Shown: positions 17,362-25,649 of the stretch, piece after piece
How the letters are laid out: each line of letters opens with the position of its first letter
Numbering within the stretch: position 1 is the first letter of the stretch
Assembly: GCA_020636935.1 (NCBI GenBank)
Contig: JACJWW010000008.1
Coordinates: forward strand, 1 to 64,000
Source: Nocardioidaceae bacterium
GTDB taxonomy: Bacteria; Actinomycetota; Actinomycetes; Propionibacteriales; Nocardioidaceae
Length of the DNA stretch: 64,000 nucleotides
Direction of reading: 5' to 3'
Translations under genes and position numbers: made by a program
Notes under the pieces: generated by a model
What the model saw: only the letters and a program-made list of their open reading frames with translations
What the model was told of the DNA's origin: nothing
The model's database searches: none

Positions 17362-20286
17362 TCAACCGATCGTGGTGTAGCCCCCGAATCCTGAGGCCAA
17401 GAAGCGCGGTACTCCGATCCCTCCAGCTGCCCCCGGTACCAACCACAACACTCCCGTGGCTCGCTCCCGAGCAATGACGTCGGCATAACCATCCCCATCG
17501 AGGTCACCGGAGCCCACAATCACGTCGAAACGTGAGCTGTCAAGATTGCCAGCTCCAACTCGGGGTACCACGCCACTTCGACTGCCCACCATGACGCTCC
17601 AAGATCCCGCATGCCAAAGGCCCGGACCCACTGAATTGAAGGTGATCATGTTGCTCGGAGCCAAGCGGGAGCCGGTGAATCCAGTCGCCCCGTTTCCGGG
17701 GAAGATCACCGTGCCTGCCGTCGTACGCCCCACCAGGTCTGGCTTGGCGTCACCAGTCACATCACCCACGGCCGTCAGGCTCGAGACCGGCTTCCAACCG
17801 GAACCCATCACCACAGCTGCCCCAAAGGACCCGTTCGCGTGACCTGGGTGGAAGACCAAGGTGTCTCCGGCTCCTTCGATGGTGATCAAGTCGCCCTTGC
17901 CGTCGCGATTCCAGTCGCCGACGTTGAGAACCCGTGTGGCTGCAGGGCGGCGCAGATTGCCGCCAAGCGCTGCCGCGATGTTCTGGGAGTCCTTGTTGGC
18001 GTAGGTGAAGTAGCGCCGGCCACTGATCCCGAGAAGCCCGGCCGGGCCGGCACCAGAAATCCGTCCGACACTCATTTGTCGGATGCCACCAAAACCAACA
18101 AATGGACCATAGGTATTGCCAAAGCGCCCGGCACCAAGTCCGCTGAGGATCTGAACAGAACTTCCGTCGCTCAAGACGATGTCGACAACGCCATCGCCGG
18201 TCAGATCACCGCCACCCGCAATCGACTTCACCCCTGGCACAGACTTGATCACGGTTGCCGGTCTCAATCGCAGGCCGGAGCCTGCGAAGGCCTGCAGGAC
18301 ACCGTCGCTTCGCAAGGCCACGACATCATTCACGCCGTCACCATTGATGTCCCCAGGAACGGCAACGCTGGTGTAGTTGGCGAATCCGCCACTGAGCAGG
18401 ATCGGCTTCGACCAACGCAGTTTGGATCGGCCGAGGAAGAGGTTGAGATTCGAGCCAACCCGAGCAATCACATCAGGGCGACCATCACGATTCCAGTCAC
18501 CTGCACCAACGAGGAGATTCGCTCCCCTGAATGCTCGCGTCCTGCCGACCCCCTTCTTGGTCAGGTGTCCACCCTTGACACCACGGAAGACCCGCCCCAC
18601 GCCCTTTCTCAGGGTCAGCACATCGCCTCGGCCATCGCGGTTGACATCACCAACGAAGGCACTCAAACCGCCCCGGCTGGCCCCGGACCCATTGGTCAAC
18701 GCTGGGGCCTTGAAACCAACTTGACCTCTGGTCGGCACCACCCGGATGTCGCCATTCTGACCCAAGGTCACAATGCTGGCATTGGAGGTGGCATCCAGGC
18801 TCAGCGCCCTGGGATTCGCCAAGGCTGGCTGGGGTGCCACCGCCGCCGGAGTTTGAGTGGGCGCAGAGAATGGGACTGTAGGCATCGGCGGCACCGCTGG
18901 TGGCACCTGACTGCCTTGCTGAATGGCGGTGGCCAAGGTCCTGATCTGCGGGAGTTGCGCATAGAGATATTTGCCCGGGCAGGCCGTTGAGCCAGCATCA
19001 CGGTGACCGTTGATGGCCTGGAAGGTCTTTCCCTTCACCCGCAAGCCTGTGGCATTGGCCGGTATGTTGTACATCGATAGCTTCCAGGCAAATAGCGAAG
19101 CGAAAGCATTGATGATCTGTTGTGAGGGCTGGGCGATGTCGAAATTGCCAATGGCTGACATGGCGAAGGAAACCTCGTTGTAGCCGAGTGTGTGTGCCCC
19201 CACTGGCGACTTGGCGATCCCGCCGTAGCGCCCTTCCCAGATCCTCCCGAACCGGTCGACCAGGAAGTTGTAGCCGATGTCCGACCAACCTCGAGACTTG
19301 GTGTGGTAGGCGTAGATGCCTCGCAGCAGCGCTGGCACATCGGCCTCAGAGTAATTGTTTGCATTGACAGTGTGATGCACAAAACTGGTCTGGATGGTGC
19401 CATAGCGAAGCGATGACGCATCGCGCATCTTCTCGTTTGCTCCCCATTGGGCACGCGAATAGATCTGCGGCATGGGAGCCACCCGCATGGCCGCCAATGA
19501 TGCTTGGCCTGCTTCGGCTTGAGCAGGCGCACTCGTGTCGCTGAGTTCGCTACTGCCACTGAGTTCGCTGTTGGCCAGAGTGCTCGACGAGGCCGGAAGG
19601 CGCGAGGTGTCGATGGCGGCCTTCGCCGTCTGAGTTTCTCCAATGCCCGGGTCGATCACAGCCAGCTTCATGTCGGCTGGTGCTGCGCCGTCCTTGGTGA
19701 AGGCTCGCATCTGCACCTCGGCGACATCACCCACCACGACTGCGTCGGTACCCGGTCGTTCCCGGTCGTCAGGATTCTCCGCCGAACCCGCATCCGGACC
19801 ATGGTCAGCGTGATAGCCCACTTCTTCCCAGCCCGACCACTGCCCCTTGGACTGTGTGCGGATCTGCACCTGGATGGAGCTTTCTGGCAACTGGACTCCG
19901 TGCTGCCAGGTGACACCGACGGTGCCATATCCCTTGACCTCTTGAGCCTGGCTGGTGACCGCCAGCACCAAGCCGCTGGGTCGTGCCGGATCAGCTGATG
20001 CCGTTGATGCCGCTCCAGGAGTTGCACCCGAGTCGTCAACAGAGGTCAACTTGCCATCCATCCCCGTGATGGCAACCTCCTCGACCTTGGGGCTCACTGG
20101 AGCGACATCAACGGTGGCCTTGTCCAGGACAACTGCGCGGTGCAGTTGGCTGGCATGGATCTCAGGAGCCGACGGAACGATCTCCAAGGTATGAATGCCA
20201 GCAGCGGTTGCCCCAATGGCACCTACCGTGCTGACAACAAGGAATTGCTGGCAAAAAGCTACATATCGCGAGCGCTTCTGACGCAT
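17362..20286 (-). CDS. Secreted N-acetylmuramoyl-L-alanine amidase with seven FG-GAP repeats
   Basis: A 974-residue exported protein that should cleave the amide bond between N-acetylmuramate and the stem peptide. A signal-like helix at 9-30 is followed by an actinobacterial amidase-associated region (about 100-215) and then an Amidase_2/PGRP-type domain (about 275-455) with zinc ligands H304 or H305, H428 and C436 (GHRDAGSTACPG) and E351. A proline-rich linker leads to seven calcium-loop repeats of the GDxNxDGxxD type (about 520-974), expected to form a beta-propeller. It is the only gene between the export ATPase and the TIGR03089 gene. GGAG lies eight bases before the ATG. Confidence 0.92.
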   Translation of the reverse strand: MRQKRSRYVAFCQQFLVVSTVGAIGATAAGIHTLEIVPSAPEIHASQLHRAVVLDKATVDVAPVSPKVEEVAITGMDGKLTSVDDSGATPGAASTASADPARPSGLVLAVTSQAQEVKGYGTVGVTWQHGVQLPESSIQVQIRTQSKGQWSGWEEVGYHADHGPDAGSAENPDDRERPGTDAVVVGDVAEVQMRAFTKDGAAPADMKLAVIDPGIGETQTAKAAIDTSRLPASSSTLANSELSGSSELSDTSAPAQAEAGQASLAAMRVAPMPQIYSRAQWGANEKMRDASSLRYGTIQTSFVHHTVNANNYSEADVPALLRGIYAYHTKSRGWSDIGYNFLVDRFGRIWEGRYGGIAKSPVGAHTLGYNEVSFAMSAIGNFDIAQPSQQIINAFASLFAWKLSMYNIPANATGLRVKGKTFQAINGHRDAGSTACPGKYLYAQLPQIRTLATAIQQGSQVPPAVPPMPTVPFSAPTQTPAAVAPQPALANPRALSLDATSNASIVTLGQNGDIRVVPTRGQVGFKAPALTNGSGASRGGLSAFVGDVNRDGRGDVLTLRKGVGRVFRGVKGGHLTKKGVGRTRAFRGANLLVGAGDWNRDGRPDVIARVGSNLNLFLGRSKLRWSKPILLSGGFANYTSVAVPGDINGDGVNDVVALRSDGVLQAFAGSGLRLRPATVIKSVPGVKSIAGGGDLTGDGVVDIVLSDGSSVQILSGLGAGRFGNTYGPFVGFGGIRQMSVGRISGAGPAGLLGISGRRYFTYANKDSQNIAAALGGNLRRPAATRVLNVGDWNRDGKGDLITIEGAGDTLVFHPGHANGSFGAAVVMGSGWKPVSSLTAVGDVTGDAKPDLVGRTTAGTVIFPGNGATGFTGSRLAPSNMITFNSVGPGLWHAGSWSVMVGSRSGVVPRVGAGNLDSSRFDVIVGSGDLDGDGYADVIARERATGVLWLVPGAAGGIGVPRFLASGFGGYTTIG

Positions 20287-20310
20287 GTGCTGGGCTCCAT
20301 GTGATCGGGG

Positions 20311-20339
20311 ATGTTATTCACACGAGTACCAAGTTTCAC
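20311..20339 (-). promoter_or_regulatory. Candidate promoter of the amidase gene
   Basis: On the minus strand GTGAAA (20339-20334) and TAACAT (20316-20311) are 17 bases apart, matching -35/-10 elements, and predict a leader of about 18 bases that carries the ribosome site. Confidence 0.4.
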
Positions 20340-20390
20340 ATTAGTAACATGGGTCTTGGCAAGCCGTTTGCCCTAATTACAAACATGTAG

Positions 20391-20441
20391 TTAATGAAAT
20401 ACAGCGATGTAATTTAAAATCACATCGCTGTATTTCATTAA
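20391..20441. repeat. Perfect 20-bp AT-rich inverted repeat, terminator-like
   Basis: Bases 20391-20410 are perfectly complementary to 20422-20441, separated by an 11-base AT-rich loop. The RNA hairpin would be very stable. It lies 33 bases behind the wzt stop and 105 bases before the amidase start. No clear T-run follows on either strand, although the stem base itself is AT-rich. It may terminate the galactan operon, protect its 3' end, or be a regulator site or a short mobile repeat. Confidence 0.65.
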
Positions 20442-20474
20442 TCGAATATTGCCGAGATATCCGGGGTTTATCCG

Positions 20475-21251
20475 TTAGATGTCAGCACCCAACTCGGCGT
20501 CGATGGTTGCCTCCAGCCCCTCTTCGGCTTCGTCGTACTGCAGATAGCGGATGCCTTCGTCAACAGGGCCATCGAAGTTCAGGTGTCCCGACTCCAGGCA
20601 CAGCACCCGATCGCACATGGAGCGCACCGACGCTGCCGCGTGGCTGACATAGAAGATCGTGGTGCCTTGCTGCCTGATCTCCTGCATCTTGGTCACGCAC
20701 TTCTGTTTGAAAGGCTTGTCGCCAACAGCGAGCACCTCATCGGCCAAGAAGATGTCTGCATCCACGTGGATGGCAATGGCAAAACCAAGCCGGGCGTACA
20801 TGCCCGAGGAATAGTGCGAAACGGGCGTGTCCAGGAACCTACCGATATCGGCGAACTCAACAATCTCGTCAAATTTGCGGTTGAGTTCGTTCTTGCTCAT
20901 GCCCAGAATGGCGCCATTGAGGAAGAGATTCTCGCGACCGGTCATTTGTGGGTGAAATCCCGCCCCGGTGGCAATCAGTCCAGCAATCCGACCACGGGTG
21001 AGCACCTTGCCCTTGTCAGGGGTCATCACTCCATTGATCAGAGTCAGCAAGGTGCTCTTGCCTGACCCATTGAGCCCCATCAGGCCCACGGACTCCCCCT
21101 GCTCCACCGTGAAAGAAATGTCATTCAAGGCGGTGAACCGCTCCCGCAACGGCTGCCGGCGTACGGCTGCGGTAGCCATGGCCTTCATCGTCCGGTGGTA
21201 GTAGAGAGTGAACTCCTTGGTGCAATTTTCAACCACAATTGAGGTAGCCAT
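20475..21251 (-). CDS. wzt: Polysaccharide export ABC transporter ATPase (Wzt type)
   Basis: A 258-residue ATPase for export of a lipid-linked polysaccharide across the cytoplasmic membrane. Walker A is GLNGSGKS at 59-66, the signature is YSSGM near 146, Walker B is IFLADE and the switch is SHA. It lacks the long C-terminal carbohydrate-binding domain of O-antigen Wzt proteins, as in the mycobacterial galactan exporter (Rv3781). Its ATG follows the wzm stop with no gap (TAGATG), so the two are co-translated. Substrate, probably galactofuranan, is inferred from glf and glfT2 next door. Confidence 0.93.
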   Translation of the reverse strand: MATSIVVENCTKEFTLYYHRTMKAMATAAVRRQPLRERFTALNDISFTVEQGESVGLMGLNGSGKSTLLTLINGVMTPDKGKVLTRGRIAGLIATGAGFHPQMTGRENLFLNGAILGMSKNELNRKFDEIVEFADIGRFLDTPVSHYSSGMYARLGFAIAIHVDADIFLADEVLAVGDKPFKQKCVTKMQEIRQQGTTIFYVSHAAASVRSMCDRVLCLESGHLNFDGPVDEGIRYLQYDEAEEGLEATIDAELGADI

Positions 21252-22325
21252 CTACAAACGCTCCGGGAACTTGGTTTCGAACTTCTTGAAGATGCGCTGC
21301 GCCAGCCACAGCAGCACGAAAGACACCGCCAAGGTGATCAGGCCCCTGACCAGCATGTCCGGGGGAAATTCCACTGGTATGTGGCAGTTGGCGAAAGCCT
21401 CAGGATTGCCCTTGAGATGGCCACACCAAGGCATTTTGGTGTCTGCATTCTCAATCGTTGGATACCAGAAGAAGCGCTGAAACATCAGCACCGCCTGCGT
21501 CACCGGGTTTGCCATGTAGATCTCATACATCACCGGATGGTCGATCCGAAGTCGATAGATCATGCTGAACGGATAGATCATCGGCACCAAGAAGTGCATG
21601 AACTGCATCAAGGTGGTGACGATATTTTGGAAGTCCTTGTACATCGCATTGAGCGCAGAGAACAACAATCCCAGTGCCGCAGAGAAGACCATCAGCAGCA
21701 AGAGTCCGAGCCCCCCGTAGCCGAAAGCGGCGAAGTCGGGCTTCCAACCCACTGAAATGGCGGCAATTGTGAGGATTACGACTTGAGGGAAGGTATGCAC
21801 GGCAGCCACGATCATGGCGGCCACCGGGAAAGTCTCGCGAGGCACTCGCATCTTCAACACGAGGGGGCGGTTTTGCCAAATGGATCGAGTGGCTCCTCCC
21901 CAGGTCTCCGAGAAATAGTGCACCGCCACCATGCCGACGAAGAGGTGGAGGGCGAAATTGGGCATCCCGTCGTGCACTCGCAGCAAAGACATCAACATGA
22001 AGTAGGTCAAGAAGCGCAGTGCTGGCTGCACATATGACCACATCAGGCCCAAGACCGATGCCGCATATTGGGCCGCCAAGAAGCGTTTGGTGATCAGCCC
22101 GAGCAGATAGGGATTGGCCAATACCTCTTTCAGTCCACCCTTGGGGGATGGCGAAACCAACTCAGCGTCCACGTGGCGATCCAGTTGGGGTCCCGTCATC
22201 GTGGGTGCCACCGGCATCGCATCGGCCTTGCGATCAGCAAGCGCGCGCGCCCGTTTGGCTGCATTCTTGCGGCGGCCCTTCTCATCGGTCTGGGCACCTT
22301 GACGCTTGTTGGCGGCGCGAGCCAT
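21252..22325 (-). CDS. wzm: Polysaccharide export ABC transporter permease (Wzm type)
   Basis: A 357-residue ABC-2 type permease with a long, highly basic cytoplasmic N-terminus (about 1-80) and six membrane helices between residues 85 and 345. The segment ANPVTQAVLMFQRFFW before the last helices is typical of the TagG/Wzm family. It shares TGATG with the end of glfT2 and abuts wzt. Together with Wzt it should flip undecaprenyl- or decaprenyl-linked galactan; the substrate is inferred from context. Confidence 0.93.
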   Translation of the reverse strand: MARAANKRQGAQTDEKGRRKNAAKRARALADRKADAMPVAPTMTGPQLDRHVDAELVSPSPKGGLKEVLANPYLLGLITKRFLAAQYAASVLGLMWSYVQPALRFLTYFMLMSLLRVHDGMPNFALHLFVGMVAVHYFSETWGGATRSIWQNRPLVLKMRVPRETFPVAAMIVAAVHTFPQVVILTIAAISVGWKPDFAAFGYGGLGLLLLMVFSAALGLLFSALNAMYKDFQNIVTTLMQFMHFLVPMIYPFSMIYRLRIDHPVMYEIYMANPVTQAVLMFQRFFWYPTIENADTKMPWCGHLKGNPEAFANCHIPVEFPPDMLVRGLITLAVSFVLLWLAQRIFKKFETKFPERL

Positions 22326-24334
22326 CAGGCGTCTGCCTCGTGATCAACACCGAATGTCGTTGCCCATGTCTGTGGCGAGGTAATTTCGCCCAAGGCTGCC
22401 TTGTATTGCTGCGAAAGTTGCGGCCATTCCTGCAGGATCTGCTTGTGCAACTGAAGTGCCCTGGCGGACAGGCTCTTGAACAACTCCGGATCACGCTTGA
22501 CGAACGCCGCAGAGGTACCGTCCGGCATGCTGTAGATCGCCGAATCCTGAGCCGCCATCGTCCACCAGAACGAGTCCTGGGCCATGATCTCTGCTTCAGG
22601 GAACTCTCTGGACATGGGCCGCACCGGGAGGAACTGACGCACCGCACCCTTGGCCGCAGCCGTGAGTTGGGCCCCACGACCGATCAACTCGTGGCTGAAG
22701 GCCCGTTTGCGTGGTTTGGCTCGTCGTACGGGCGGGAAGGCGTCAGGATCGCTCTTGGTCTGGGCATCGGCAAAGTCGCTACGCAAGGCTCGGACCTCAG
22801 GAAGCTTCGTGACCAAGTCAGGATGCAGGCGATGTGGCCCTGCAAGCACGTCTTCCAAGGCCTTGAGGCGCAACTCCACGGTCGAATAGTGCATTGAGAG
22901 CAAATGCACGGCCGTGTGATTGAGGCTCTCCCGCACCATGCGCCCACCCCTGGGGAAGGGCGAGTGGAGCAGAGCTGCCACGAAACGGTTGCGCTGATGG
23001 AAATAGGCCTGCCAGTCCAAGGCGTCATTCTTGTCTGTCCACGGCACATGCCACACAGCCGCACCCGGCATCGAGATCGTCGGAAAACCAGCCGCCTGCG
23101 CCCGCACGCCGTACTCGCTGTCATCCCATTTGATGAACAATGGCAAACCCAAGCCGATCTCCTTGACCACCTCAGTGGGGATCAAACAGAAGAACCACGG
23201 GTTGAAGTCGGCATCGATGCGGCGATGCAACCAACGAGTACTACGCAAGTTGCGCGCCGCGAAATCCCAGTCATTCTCCACTGTCAACGGAGACATCCAC
23301 CAAAAACGCCACCGGTTGATGACCTCACCGAAGCTGTGCAGTTGGGTCTTGCGGAAGAGCGAAAACATGTGCCCGCCCACGATGCTGGGTCGGCGGCACA
23401 AATCACCGAAGGTGATCGTGCGCAGGATGCTCTCGGTCTCCATGACGATGTCATCGTCGAGGAAGAGCACGTACTTCGAACGATCAGCCTTGAGGGTCTC
23501 ATATTGGGCCCGCGCAAAGCCTCCGGAGCCACCGAGGTTGGCCTGCTCGATGACTCTGAGGCGCCCATCCAGCGCGGCCTCAGCCGCTGGGAACTCCGGG
23601 TCATCGACAACCTTCTGGGTGCCTTGCTCAGCCACCACCACGTCATCAACCAGTGCCGACACCTCTGGGTCATCGCTGATCTGCTTGATCAGCTTCGCGC
23701 AGAAGTCGGGCCGGTTCATGGTGGTGATACCGACAGTGCAGCTACCAGCCTCCAAGCGGTCAGCGGGTACCTCGGCGTCCCAGGTGGCCGCGACCAAGGT
23801 GGCGTCTACCTTGCCCGCCACCACATCAAACCAATACCAACCACCATCTTGGAATGGCACCAAGGACAGGTCAAAGGTGAAGGTCTGGGCATCGGCCCCT
23901 TGCACTTGGCCAGCATCAACTCGTTGCGAGCGACCATTGGCCATTGACTTGTAGACCACAACGGAGGCGTCGTCACCTTGCAGCGTGACGTTGAGACGCA
24001 CCTGCTTTACGACGGTCCACCGACGCCAATAGCTGGCCGGGAAGGCATTGAAGTAGCTACCGAGCGAAACGCGTTCTCCGGCAACCACCCGGAGCGAGTG
24101 GCGTCCGAGGATGTCCTCGACCGACAACTCGCGCCCAGTGGAGGTCGACTGACGCATGGAGGCCTTGTTGAGATTGCGAGCTTCCTTGGAATAGCCCACC
24201 GACAACTTGTCTGCATCCAGGACAGCGGCCTCGACATCGACATAGAGCGGCATCACGTCTAGGTCACGGTCGGCTGGCAGGATGAATCTCTGCAGGATCC
24301 GTCGTGCAGGATTTTCGGTGCTCACCTGAGTCAT
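22325..24334 (-). CDS. glfT2: Galactofuranosyltransferase GlfT2-like (galactan polymerase)
   Basis: A 669-residue GT2-family enzyme that would extend galactan with alternating beta-1,5 and beta-1,6 galactofuranose from UDP-Galf. An N-terminal beta-sandwich (about 1-190) precedes the GT-A domain: TTMNRPD near 204, NLGGSGGFARA near 266, DDD at 293-295 as the metal site, WDDSE at 403-407 and H429. A helical C-terminal domain follows to residue 669. These elements match mycobacterial GlfT2. It overlaps glf by four bases (ATGA). Presence of this gene argues for a galactofuranose-containing wall polymer in this organism. Confidence 0.93.
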   Translation of the reverse strand: MTQVSTENPARRILQRFILPADRDLDVMPLYVDVEAAVLDADKLSVGYSKEARNLNKASMRQSTSTGRELSVEDILGRHSLRVVAGERVSLGSYFNAFPASYWRRWTVVKQVRLNVTLQGDDASVVVYKSMANGRSQRVDAGQVQGADAQTFTFDLSLVPFQDGGWYWFDVVAGKVDATLVAATWDAEVPADRLEAGSCTVGITTMNRPDFCAKLIKQISDDPEVSALVDDVVVAEQGTQKVVDDPEFPAAEAALDGRLRVIEQANLGGSGGFARAQYETLKADRSKYVLFLDDDIVMETESILRTITFGDLCRRPSIVGGHMFSLFRKTQLHSFGEVINRWRFWWMSPLTVENDWDFAARNLRSTRWLHRRIDADFNPWFFCLIPTEVVKEIGLGLPLFIKWDDSEYGVRAQAAGFPTISMPGAAVWHVPWTDKNDALDWQAYFHQRNRFVAALLHSPFPRGGRMVRESLNHTAVHLLSMHYSTVELRLKALEDVLAGPHRLHPDLVTKLPEVRALRSDFADAQTKSDPDAFPPVRRAKPRKRAFSHELIGRGAQLTAAAKGAVRQFLPVRPMSREFPEAEIMAQDSFWWTMAAQDSAIYSMPDGTSAAFVKRDPELFKSLSARALQLHKQILQEWPQLSQQYKAALGEITSPQTWATTFGVDHEADA

Positions 24335-25530
24335 TCGTCGACTCCTCCAGAGGTCAATTCGGCCCCAGTCTCGAAATGAGGCTTCAACTTGTTTTCATAC
24401 ATTGACAACGCGGAGCCGATTGCCATGTGCATGTCGAGGTATTTGTAGGTGCCCAGGCGCCCCCCGAACAACACCATCGGCTCCTTCTTGGCGAGATCGC
24501 GGTATTTGAGCAATTTCTCGCGGTCCGCCGGCGTGTTGATCGGGTAGTACGGCTCGTCATCCTCACCTGCGAAGCGGCTGTACTCGTGCACGATCACGGT
24601 CTTACCGGGCAGATGGGTGCGCTCGGGGTGGAAGTGCTTGAACTCATGGATCCGGGTGAAGGGCACATCTTGGTCGTTGTAGTTCATCACCGACGTGCCT
24701 TGGAAGTCGTCAACCTCAACCACGGAGGACTCCAAGTCGACGGTCCGCCATGACAAGCGTCCCTCACAATTGCCGAAGTATTCATCGACCGGCCCGGTGT
24801 AGACGATCGGCACCTTGCCCTTGTAATCCTCTGCCACGTCGAAGAAGTCCGTGTCGAGACGCACTTCGATATTGGGATGGTCGGCCATCCGCTGCAGCCA
24901 GGCGGTGTAGCCGTCCGTTGGTAGGCCTTCATATTTGTCACTGAAATAGCGATTGTCGAAGTTGTAACGGACGGGAAGCCTAGTGATGATGTCAGCACTG
25001 AGCTCGGTGGGGTCGGTCTGCCACTGCTTTGCGGTGTAGCCCTTGACGAAGGCCTCGTAGAGCGGCCTACCGATCAAGCTGATTGCCTTCTCCTCGAGAT
25101 TCGAGGCGTCCTTTGTGTCGATCTCACTGGATTGCTCAGCGATCAGTGCGCGGGCCTCGTCAGGCGTGTGGCTGCGACCAAAGAACTGGTTGATCAACCC
25201 AAGATTCATCGGGAAGGAATAGACCTGATCCCTGAACTTTGCAAAGACGCGGTGCTGGTAATTGGTGAAGGTGGTGAACCTGTTGACATACTCCCAGACC
25301 TTTTCGTTAGAGGTGTGGAAGAGGTGGGCACCGTAGACGTGGACCTCAATGCCAGTCTCTGGCTCGGCCTCACTATATGCATTGCCACCGATATGAGACC
25401 GGCGCTCGATGATGAGTACCTTCTTGTTGAGTTCAGCGGCAACGCGTTCGGCGATCGTCAAGCCGAAGAAGCCTGAGCCAACGACAACAAGATCGGGCAG
25501 GTCATGCGCGGAGGTCAATGCAGCTCCCAT
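24331..25530 (-). CDS. glf: UDP-galactopyranose mutase
   Basis: FAD enzyme converting UDP-galactopyranose to UDP-galactofuranose, the donor for GlfT2. The dinucleotide-binding VVGSGFFGLTIAERVA is close to the N-terminus, with YGAHLFHTS, TAKQWQTDP and GRLGTYKYLDMHMAIG towards the C-terminus. The ATG at 25530 gives 399 residues, the usual length; an in-frame ATG at 25605 would add 25 unconserved residues. TAGACT at 25583-25588 would make a leader of about 50 bases. It heads the glf-glfT2-wzm-wzt operon. Confidence 0.95.
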   Translation of the reverse strand: MGAALTSAHDLPDLVVVGSGFFGLTIAERVAAELNKKVLIIERRSHIGGNAYSEAEPETGIEVHVYGAHLFHTSNEKVWEYVNRFTTFTNYQHRVFAKFRDQVYSFPMNLGLINQFFGRSHTPDEARALIAEQSSEIDTKDASNLEEKAISLIGRPLYEAFVKGYTAKQWQTDPTELSADIITRLPVRYNFDNRYFSDKYEGLPTDGYTAWLQRMADHPNIEVRLDTDFFDVAEDYKGKVPIVYTGPVDEYFGNCEGRLSWRTVDLESSVVEVDDFQGTSVMNYNDQDVPFTRIHEFKHFHPERTHLPGKTVIVHEYSRFAGEDDEPYYPINTPADREKLLKYRDLAKKEPMVLFGGRLGTYKYLDMHMAIGSALSMYENKLKPHFETGAELTSGGVDE

Positions 25531-25582
25531 GGAGTCGGATTCTGCCCAGCGTCGTCTGGACAGGGGTCGGCAAACCCGAATC

Positions 25583-25588
25583 AGTCTA
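25583..25588 (-). promoter_or_regulatory. Candidate -10 element for the glf operon
   Basis: TAGACT on the minus strand lies 52 bases before the chosen glf ATG, inside the 119-base gap behind the upstream glycosyltransferase gene. Confidence 0.35.
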
Positions 25589-25649
25589 GCCGCGCTTGCC
25601 CGCATCGGCGATTTGTGTCGGCGTCCGATCCGTCACAATCAATGCTCAT

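Noticed and set aside
25531..25605. N-terminal extension of UDP-galactopyranose mutase from the ATG at 25605
   Set aside because: The 25 extra residues are arginine-rich and unlike the family, and a -10 element lies inside this stretch.
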